Origin: Enoplolaimus lenunculus
Lineage: Eukaryota; Nematoda; Enoplea; Enoplida; Thoracostomopsidae
Assembly (NCBI GenBank): GCA_030248215.1
Contig: JASANG010000964.1
Span: forward strand, 24,039-88,038
Reading direction: 5' to 3'
DNA length: 64,000 nucleotides
The translations under genes were made by a program, and so were the position numbers. Below are positions 55,691-64,000 of the stretch, piece after piece; position 1 is the stretch's first letter, and every line of letters begins with the position of its first letter. Below the pieces are notes generated by a model. That model worked only from the letters and a program-made list of their open reading frames with translations. It was not told where the DNA came from and did not search any database.

Positions 55691-58600
55691 ATGGTGAATA
55701 AACCAATTAACTCAGATTCGGCACAAAACAATGCATCGTTGGGTAAAAATTGGCCAGTGACAGGGGAAGCTGAATACGAAAGTCCATATTCATCAGCAGC
55801 TCCAGGAAAAGCCAACGGCGCTAAAGGTAATTATCGGGTTCATTCGTTCGTTCAGTTGACATTTTAAATTCTAAAACTCAATTTTAAGTTTACTGTCTGT
55901 CGGCTATGACGATGTGGCTTTTATGCAACTTTTTTGTTGTAATCTAACTTGCATTCATTATGTCACAATTTATTGCCGTTGAATCAGATCGAAAGTTTCA
56001 AGTAAAGTTGCTTAAATGGTCAAAATTTAGGCAAACATTTCGAAGCACAAAACCTGTTCAGTAAATCGCTAAATTTTCATTAAACGAAAATTTCGCAAAC
56101 CAGAAATAGGCAATTTGTGATATGAAACATTTCGGTGTTTGGGTTACTAAATATGGTACAGCCACTGGAAACGTTTACCTGATGAAGGCGAGATATTAAA
56201 AATAGCAAAAAGTTAATTTCAATATTGTTTCCAGAAACTGTGACCACATAACAGAGTTCAAAACCAAAATATTAAATTATCATTCATTTTACTAAATTGT
56301 GTTTAGCTTCTTACTCGCTTCGCTTGCAAGTTTATTTTTACTATTATTGATCGCAATCCTTATTTGACACGTTTGGATGATGCGTGTAGTTTAAAACAAA
56401 CTTTGTAATATATATTCTTTGATTTCGCTATGAAACCACTTTGTAAAACAACCGCTTTGATTTGTAGTGCGTTCATTAAACGCTGTCTTACTCAACTCAA
56501 ACTTCCATGATTTTGTAAGAATATTTTTAAAAGTTGTTGTTGTTTTTTTTTTGCTGAAAAATGGTTCAATTTCATTGAAAAAAAAACTTTGAAATCTTAA
56601 ATTATTTCAAGTATTGTGCTTTTTTTGTGAAAAATTTAAAATTAGAACAAAAATTTTGTTTATTCTACTCGTCATAGTTTGTTCTTTTTTGCGTTGATGA
56701 GTGCAGCCGCAAAAGAACCGTATTTTAGATTCTTTCACACAAAAAGTCATTAATGTCAAATTTTAACTTAAATTTTCAGTTTTTTTACTGTGAAAATTTT
56801 TGATTCGCTGTTTTTATTTGCTGAAAGAATGATGTAATGAACAATAATTATTATATCAGGTAACGAATGATGCGGTTTCGTCCAAAGACATAGCGTCAAA
56901 AATCGTTGTAATCTCCGTGTTTGTCGACCAAAATTTTTACCTCCTACTGCTGCCTATGAAAATAGGTTTCGATATTGCATAAATAGGGAACAAAGCTTGA
57001 GGACCGTAAAAACCTTCATTTTGTAGTTTAGTATACTTTATTTTTTCAAATTTTGAAATGTTAAATTAATTAATACCACAGACTTTTGAAAATTTTACTA
57101 ATCCACAGTCCTCAGTTTTAATTTCTTACCTGAAACTTTGATGGAATCTACTAATTTTTCCACATGATAACTGCAGCATTTTGCGCATAGGCTAGCGATA
57201 CGGGTTGTTATAATATATATATATATGTATATATATATATGTATATATATATATGTATATATATATATGGATAGATAGATAAATATATATTATATCTGAA
57301 TAAATTGTAAAACATTTTGTTTAGTTTATTAAAACTTGTGCAAAAAGCGCAACAAATTTTGCAAATGTCAAATATTATTGTCTTTCGCACAGCTGCGAAC
57401 GCTAAATTTGCAGTTCGTAACATTACGATCACTGTATGACTGACAGTTTTAGTTTGAAAATAACACTTTGACAGTGTATTTTTTCATTTGTGCATAAAAT
57501 ATTGTATGACGATTGACGAAATATATTTATAATTGGGCCATGAACGTCGATCTGATCCCTAATAAAGTAATTAATTTTTAGTCGAAATGTGAATCTATGA
57601 ACAAGCTTAGTCCGGCTCATGTAAAAACCATGGACCGAACGGTTTCCTGTGGGTCTACAATAGATTACGCTCACGTTTTAGACTTCTTTTTGTTTAGGCT
57701 TTAGGCTTTGGCTTAGGTATAAGCTGATTGTTACGCCTAGGTTTTGGCTTAGGCTTAGGCTTAGGAATATGGTTATACTACTGTATTAACGGCCCTGTTC
57801 TATACATTGTCCCTTACTCTTAAGTGAATGCCTTAGGTCAAGAACTTTGTACGACTATTGTTCTATAAATAGAACAATAATAATTCTCTATTAACAATGT
57901 ATGGATTATGGATTATATTAGTTGAGTGCTAGAAATTGTGTAATATTCTCAAATGTGTATAGCAATTACTATCAGTTAGTAATAAATTTTTAAACTCACT
58001 AACTGTTGCAAGTTTTTAACTGAAAATTGATACAGAAATAGAGCAAATGATATTTGCGAAAAATGTGCTGAATTTTTAGCCTCAGCATTCACTGGTTGAG
58101 TAGCACTTTTCAACAGCTGCTGAGGGAACATATAATTTTTGACCAAATTACTTTTGTGCACTTCAAACATTGTAGCATTTATTGCAATTAACATACTATC
58201 CTGCTATACCGAATTTCAGACTCGCAGCTTTCCGAGTTCGCTTGATTGAAAACCTATTGAAAACTGGTAATTGTTCACACTGTAGTAACCCGAATAAGAG
58301 GGGGACTGATATTTATTTGGCCTCTCTACAGGGTACCCCCTCTTATTGTGTTACGGACTGCTATTTATTTTTAACCCATGCTCCGCCACCCTTCGTTACT
58401 GATATATAATATACGGTACTGCAACTATCCGTTGAATTAAACGTTAATTTGTCTTGTGTCAATAGTTTGAGCGATAATGCAAGGTTATACTTTGGAATGT
58501 ACTGCCAAAATGTAAGTACGCTTTAAGTTTCGAATTCAAATTATTTGGTCCGTGAGTCATTTATGGACTACAATGAGAAATTATTGACATTTATGGACTT

Positions 58601-61600
58601 TATTTAACGTTTAGGGACTCTATCAGCTTACGGACTCTTATTATGGATATTGGATTCCTATTGATCGGGACTCAAAATGGGGACCCCCTCTTATTACCCT
58701 CCCCTGTTATTCGGGTCACTACAGTACAAGAATTACTGGTCATGGTTTAAGTACTGCTGTTTTAGCAATCATATAATAAACATTTATTATTTATATTGAG
58801 TAAATTCAAATGTGGCAACATTAATGTTTTTAAATTGAAATAAATATAAAAGCATTTTACAGGATCCTTCGGTCAAAATGGTCCAAAATCCGCGTTAAAA
58901 AAGCCACTCATCTCATATTTGTTGCCGCAAGAGCAGACAAGTCAATCAAAAAAAGAATCGAAAGCTCAAACAACGCCCAGGTCTGCTAGAAAATCAAATA
59001 TGATTCCTCAACGAGGCTATCCGACTAGACCGATGCCAGTAAATGGCACTGATAATCCTTACGGATCTAGTGGTGCTTCTCATGTTTGGGCAAATTCCGG
59101 CACACTGCTACATCCTAGGTTCCAACCGGGAGCTCCTGGCGCATGGGGACAGGCGACACTCCCTCCGTATGCAACTTATCGACAGTCGCTACCAGATCCG
59201 ACCGGAAAACCACCTATATCCGGTCAAACTAACAATATTCAGTCTGGAGCTCAGCAAAATCGTGTTCGAATAACTGAAGATAGTCGAAAGAATAATAAGT
59301 TGCCAACTGAGACAAAAAGTGCCAGTGAAAACAACAACAGCAATAATAATAACAACAACAATAATAATAATAGTAATAGCAATAGTAATGGAAACAAGAA
59401 AACAAACACAATACAAAATAATAACCAAAAACAAGTACAAAATCAATATTCGAGTGGAACCAACAGTACAACAGCGCCGTTGGTTAAAGCGACTGCAGAT
59501 GCAATTAGCAATTCTGCAACAGCACGAAAAATAAGTAAAAATGGAAAAATGCCGCAAGCCAATCAAACCGTAGCAGTTAACAATGCGGTAGTACACGAAC
59601 CAATGAATCATATTTATTCCGGTACCAGCTTATATGGCGGGGTACGTTTAAAAGCGGACACACAAACCCGTTGTTTTATGAATATTTTCTATTTCATCTG
59701 AAATCTAAATTTCTAACCGTGATTCAAACGTTGAGTCTGTCCAATGAGAACTGCTTAACCGCCTGCTGGTTGATTATAAGAGCTTGCCACTCGAGCCTGA
59801 TTGGACCTCTTATAATCTTTTAGACATTTTGTACAGCGGATACGCGTATTGTGCTTAGTTGCTCGCGGTATGTTCTTTTACACTGTAAATTCCGATGTGT
59901 TGATTAATCAACTCAAATAGCGAATTTGGTTATTTGTGGTTGTTTCTGAGTTAATAACAGAAAACATTAATTCACTCTGAGCTTATTTATTTCTGGGTTT
60001 GATATTCTGAGTTCCGAGTTCTGAAACACCTAATTCAGAGCTCACACCTCTGAGCGGATTAAACTTTTTCTGAGTTAAAATCAACTCTCTGAAATTTGCA
60101 GTGTACGTGAAAGGGTAAATATTTAGGATTGTAAATAGTTTTCATTTTGAATTCCTGTAATGCTGGAAGTTAACAGAGCTTGAACAAAAGCTGTTTTGGC
60201 TTCAATAAATGACATTAGGTCCATTCTTAAATTATTTTAAGTGTTTATTTGCAGGTCAGACCGTCTTACTGTGGCACTACAATAGAATAAGCTTAAGCTT
60301 TAGACTATTTTTTACTCAAGTTTAGGCTTAGGTATAAGCTTATTCTTACACTTAGGCTTAGGTTTAGGCTTAAGTTTAGGAATATGTTTATACTACTGTT
60401 ACGGCCCTGTTCTACACATTTTGCAATGGTTTCTAGAACTTTTTGTGATGGTTTTTTTAAATCTTCGTTCATATTATAGATTGGACTCTACGGTAGTGTG
60501 TTCGAAGACAGGCCGCCAATATTTAACGCAGGAAACCCGCAGACGGCAAGATCAAACAAAGTGGTGCCAACTGGAACACGTACCCATCAAGACACAGCCA
60601 CCGCCCTGAACCAAAGCAAAAAATACCCGAGTCCCAGATTCAACAACGGCCGACTCATGAATGGAACCCTACGGTACGGAACACAAATGGAATCACGGAG
60701 AGTTTTCGGGGTAACGCCTATTCACCCTGTGGTAACTGCAACGTCAGGCTATGTTAATTGGTCAAATATAGGGGCAGCATCAATTTTACAGCTTATCCTT
60801 GGCGTTTTATTGTTTTGTTTGGGTCTTGCTCGTCTTTTAATGAAACAAACATGGGCTGTTGGATTAGAGTTGGTCCTTGGAACGTACGTATTCGTAGTTG
60901 GATTGACAGGGATTGTTGCAACAAAACGATTTCATTGGTGCACGCTTGTTGCGTGTTTTGTGATGAACGCAATCGCTGCAGTATTGGCGATTCCATCGTT
61001 TGTGATTGGTTAGTTTTTTTTCTTGTTCGGTGAAACTTATTCGACTCTGGTATATACTTTCTATCACATTAGCTTAAAGGTTTATGCTGTCACAAACGTT
61101 AAAGCTTAGGCAAATGTTTAGCGTTTAGGTATCAGGTAAGCCTTTTTCGGAGCTTAAGCGTAGGCTTGAGCTTAAGCGTAAATATGGGGGGACAGAGTAC
61201 AACAGCACTCGTTCATTGTGCTTTAAAATTGGGAAGTTTTTATTGGTTGTTTTAAATGCTAAACATTTTTGATTGGTTTCTCGTTTTTTGGTTTCAAGCT
61301 TTGATTGCTTAGTTTAATTTATAAAATTAGCAGAAATGGAAATGGGCCAAACAAGCCTAAACCTTCGCGTAAGCTTAACCCTAAGCATAAGCTTAAGCGT
61401 ACTGTAGTGACCCGAATAAGAGGGGGTGTAATATGAGGGATCCCCATTTTTGGTGCCAATCAATAGGTGTCCGTATCCCTAATGAGAGTTCGTTAACAGC
61501 CGTAAATCCTATTTAGAGTCCATAAATGTTAATTATTCCTAATTGTAGCTTATGAATGACTCCAGGACCAAATAATTTGAGTTCGAAACTTTAAAGCGTA

Positions 61601-62765
61601 ATTATCCCCTTCTCACATTGAGTTGTCTGTAGGCAACTAAGCGCAGTGTATATACGTTAAATAGTATATATCGCACCGTGTTTAACAATTGCAACACGTA
61701 TACATAGTACTAAATTACCACAAGACGTGAGAGCCCCCTCGGGCTCGAGCGTCAAGCTCCTATAGCTGAGTGGTGATGGTATACGCCTCCCACTCCAGTC
61801 ACTGTAGTTCGAATCCTAGCATAAAAGTAGGTCTCAGGGGAAATAGAAAATATTCATGTGAGAAAGGGTTAAGTTTGAAAGTACATTCCTTTGCATAGCC
61901 TTGCATCATCGCTTAAAAGTTAAATTCAACGGATAGTTAGTTGCATTCCCGGATATATCAGTAACGAAGGATGGTGGAGCGTGGGCTAAAAATACAGTCC
62001 GTAACGGAATAACAAGGGGGGTACCCTCTGCAGAGGCTAAATAAATATCAGTTCCCCCTTTTATTCGGGTCACTACAGTAATGAAATTTACAATTTTGGC
62101 TGGCGTTGGAATTTCAAATTTTTGATTGGCTTTGAAGGTGTGACATTTTCGACTGAAATTTTTTAAATATAAATCTTGTACAAAAATGAGCCGATCAGAC
62201 GGGAACTTAGCTATTTCTGAGTTAATAACAGTAAACTTTAGCTCAATCTGAGTTGAGCTGATATTCACTCTGAGCTGAATTGATTCCGGTAGATATGAGT
62301 AATTAAATCAAAATGAGTTCAATCAACTCAGAAATATGAGTTCTGATTGTCCTAACGCAGACTGTGTGATTCAACTTATTCTGAGTTAAAGCTCAACTCA
62401 CTGAAATTTACAGTGTTGCTAATTTGTAACAAATTCTATTTTTAGGGCTGATGGTGACAGTACCAGATAGTCTTCGAACCGCACCTCGTGGTGCATTTGC
62501 ACGAGATTCCGACGTCGTTGGTGTTGATATATTTTTGTCGGTTGTAAGTTTAATCGAACTTGCAGTTGCAATTACAATTGCTGTTTTTGGTTGCAAATTT
62601 GCAGGTGCAAGCGCTGAAACTTACTTTGAACAGAAAATACTTCACGCTACTGCGCAATGCAGCGTTACTTCACACGCTGGAGCGATACAAAAGCTGACCA
62701 AAGATGACGGAAATAACGGAATTTCATCGAAAGGATCTGATTCGACTGGCATTCATTCAGAATAA
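55691..62765 (+). CDS. Four-pass membrane protein, CD20/MS4A-like, with long Asn-rich N terminus
   Basis: Exons 55691-55826, 58863-59641, 60480-61008, 62446-62765; all GT-AG, phases agree, 1764 bases, 587 residues. Residues 1 to about 400 are polar and low-complexity: an exon-2 tract of Asn (codons AAC and AAT mixed) with Ser near residues 205-230, many Gln, Pro and Ser. Exons 3 and 4 encode four hydrophobic helices: IGAASILQLILGVLLFCL, WAVGLELVLGTYVFVVG, CTLVACFVMNAIAAVLAI and FLSVVSLIELAVAITIAVF, then a short polar tail. Helix spacing, Gly content and the early ILQLILG motif resemble the CD20-like (MS4A) family. This is by eye, and another tetraspan family is possible. The N-terminal region is much longer than in typical MS4A proteins. 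Function unknown. Confidence 0.82.
57195..57290. repeat. (TA)n/(TATG)n microsatellite
   Basis: Runs of TATATATA broken by TATG at regular intervals, ending in GATAGATAGATAAATA. In intron 1 of the four-pass gene. Confidence 0.9.
57613..57812. mobile_element. Family A MITE, aged
   Basis: CCGGCTCATGTAAAAACCATG ... GCCCTGTTCTATACATTGTCC, with GGCTTAGGCTTAGGC core. Confidence 0.75.
57945..58105. mobile_element. Family D element, truncated
   Basis: ATATTCTCAAATGTGTATAG, then AAACTCACTAACTGTTGCA and CCTCAGCATTCACTGGTTG, as in the D copy at 50577. The far end is missing. Confidence 0.6.
58280..58724. mobile_element. Family M element, best uninterrupted copy
   Basis: CTGTAGTAACCCGAATAAGA at the left and TTATTCGGGTCACTACAG-TA at the right; 445 bases. 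The TA on the left has decayed to CA. It lies 140 bases before exon 2 of the four-pass gene. Confidence 0.85.
59881..60103. mobile_element. TA-flanked foldback element (family C-like)
   Basis: TA-CACTGTAAATTCCGATG ... CTGAAATTTGCAGTG-TA, with many CTGAGTT/AACTCAG motifs. A relative lies at about 62205-62414, ending CTGAAATTTACAGTG, only about 30 bases before exon 4 of the four-pass gene. Confidence 0.72.
60253..60421. mobile_element. Family A MITE, left terminus lost
   Basis: GACCGTCTTACTGTGGCAC ... GCCCTGTTCTACACATTTTG with GGCTTAGGTTTAGGC core. It ends about 60 bases before exon 3 of the four-pass gene. Confidence 0.72.
61402..62078. mobile_element. Family M element with TA TSD, split by a P insertion
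   Basis: TA-CTGTAGTGACCCGAATAAG ... TTATTCGGGTCACTACAG-TA, opposite orientation to 58280-58724. The P element at 61602-61872 interrupts it between GAAACTTTAAAGCGTAA and GTTTGAAAGTACATTCC. Confidence 0.88.
61602..61872 (+). mobile_element. Family P element nested in family M
   Basis: TTAT-CCCCTTCTCACA at the left (one base off TTAA), GTGAGAAAGGG-TTAA at the right. Core: TAGCTGAGTGG (A-box) near 61764 and AGTTCGAATCC (B-box) near 61806. Removing it and one TTAA restores the M sequence seen at 95-125 (on the other strand). Confidence 0.88.
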
Positions 62766-62988
62766 TTGTTCAGTTGAGTTTAAACTCTAATTGAAAATGT
62801 GTTGTGCTGTATTTTATTAAAAAAGTTAAAATTCCTGGTTCTTGAACGCTTTCGTCACACAATTTTTAAAAATTTCAGTTCTTTGCATAAAATTTGGTTT
62901 AGAATTAGGCTTACGCTTAGTCTTAATAGATACTGGTCACAGCTTGTGATTTTAGGCATATAGTTAGGCTTAAGCTTGCACTTTAAGC

Positions 62989-63185
62989 GGCCCATGTATA
63001 GAACAGGGCTAGATCGTTTTCCGGCGGGGTTGTAATTGAGTCAGTTTTAGCTTTAGATTAACGTTTTTGCTTAGGCTTAGGCTTCGGATTAGGCTTAATT
63101 TTAAGAATTGACTGATCCTTACACTTATTCATAGGCTTAGGAATATGCTTATACTACTGCTTCGACCCTGTTCTATACAATGTTC
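62989..63185. mobile_element. Family A MITE
   Basis: GGCCCATGTATAGAACAGGG ... GACCCTGTTCTATACAATG with GGCTTAGGCTTCGG core. Termini slightly eroded. Confidence 0.78.
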
Positions 63186-63644
63186 CTTTAATTTTGCTAA
63201 GGTTGAGCGTGTGAAGGTGATAATATCTTTTGAGTGAATTTGAAAAATGAAATACTTCTCCGCCCGACCTTGGGACCATAAAAAATCAAATATTTCAAAA
63301 AATTCAGTTTTGGGCGTGGAATAATCAGGCGAGGTCATGAGAAACTGAAATATGCAAAGATTTTCAAAATGTAACCATTTGTGGGTAAACGTCGGCTGAT
63401 AGGCGTATAACAAAAACGACCCAAATTTTACACTTGAGATCTTAAATGAAACTCGGGCAGCAAAATTTGCCAGGATTACAAGTTTGTTAGACCCGTTATG
63501 AATGAATTATACCAATACAGTATGTCGAAGTATTCAAAAAGTTAAAATATTTCTAAAAATTCAAAGTTTAAGAACGTAAAAGTTTACCAGATTCGACGTT
63601 TAAAATATTCTATCGAATATTTTTTTCAATCTTACCAAACGTTC

Positions 63645-63830
63645 GGCCAATGTTACTTTAAGCGGCGTTACCGTGGATTACGCGTATTCCTAAGCCTAAG
63701 CCTGAGCGTTGCAAAAATGTGTTCCTAAGCTTAAGCCTAAGCTTAAGCAAAAAAAATTATTTACAATGAAGAACTGCTTCTTTTATAGTCCCACCAGAAA
63801 CCTGGACGTCCCTTAAAGTAAACATGGGCC
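63645..63830. mobile_element. Family B MITE with perfect 8-bp TSD
   Basis: GGCCAATGTTACTTTAAGCG ... CCTTAAAGTAAACATGGGCC, flanked on both sides by AAACGTTC. Core of CCTAAGCC hexamers. Confidence 0.92.
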
Positions 63831-64000
63831 AAACGTTCAAAGCGAAATTCTGCCACACAGAACAACGAAATATATTTTTTTCAAAATTTTCGGTTTAATT
63901 CTAATCCAACTGACGTTCGATCAAAAATGGTTCCAGTATGAAAACTTGTTGCATATGCTTCTTGTGACCTCCGTTGATCATTGAACATTAAAATTTAAAT

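Larger units (their letters stand above)
62766..64000. other. 3' flank of the four-pass gene, repeats only
   Basis: ATTAAA at 62816-62821 is a plausible polyadenylation signal for the four-pass gene. Family A (62989-63185) and B (63645-63830) elements follow. The rest is AT-rich with nothing recognised. Confidence 0.55.

Noticed and set aside
55467-55706. Cys/Tyr-rich minus-strand reading frame
   Set aside because: It is the complement of the CAA/CAG/AAT microsatellite.
59189-59611. Minus-strand 140-codon hydrophobic frame
   Set aside because: Antisense to exon 2 of the four-pass gene; its hydrophobicity is the complement of Asn codons.

Overview
The window is AT-rich metazoan nuclear DNA: spliced genes with GT-AG introns, very dense short transposable elements, minisatellites and no prokaryotic features. 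The gene set (alkylglycerone-phosphate synthase, a C-type-lectin/sushi surface protein and a CD20-like four-pass membrane protein) fits an invertebrate. A tunicate-like animal is my guess, but nothing in the sequence proves the phylum.

Layout. (1) Positions 1-17398 (+): a 5'-truncated copy of an alkylglycerone-phosphate synthase gene (AGPS copy 1, 17 exons seen). (2) 17399-20312: 3' UTR, a stray duplicate of the AGPS terminal exon and mobile elements. (3) 20313-37581 (+): a complete second AGPS gene (copy 2, 20 exons, 620 codons). All 17 shared exons have the same length and phase in both copies, and both proteins end in Ser-Lys-Leu, a peroxisomal PTS1 signal. (4) 39862-47020 (-): a lectin-like gene with sushi, unidentified, C-type lectin-like, sushi and Thr-rich segments, and a possible alternative transmembrane terminal exon at 39023-39216. 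(5) 47021-55690: gene-poor, repeat-rich DNA with a 1000-bp hAT-like element that has a perfect 8-bp target duplication. (6) 55691-62765 (+): a four-exon gene for a 587-residue protein with a long Asn-rich N-terminal region and four membrane helices. (7) 62766-64000: repeats only.

The mobile DNA is the main attraction. At least eight non-autonomous families can be told apart by termini and target-site duplications (TSDs). Families A and B are hAT-like, with GGCC-ATGT termini, 8-bp TSDs and a core of degenerate TTAGGC hexamers; there are about 30 copies. Family P is piggyBac-like: TTAA target, CCC...GGG ends and a tRNA-like A-box/B-box inside. One P copy sits in another element whose intact counterpart at the window start shows the empty TTAA site. 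Family M has a TA target and AATAAGAGGGGG-type ends. Family C is a foldback element with TA target and many TGAGTCA motifs. Families D, E, F and G are shorter inverted-repeat elements. A Harbinger-like element (TAA target) encloses a 63-bp minisatellite, and two more minisatellites (59 and 58 bp) lie in introns of AGPS copy 2. Several elements are nested, tandemly duplicated at an end, or abut splice sites. No retroviral or LTR element was recognised.

Functionally, the two AGPS genes would act in peroxisomal ether-lipid (plasmalogen) synthesis. The lectin-like and four-pass genes look like unrelated neighbours.
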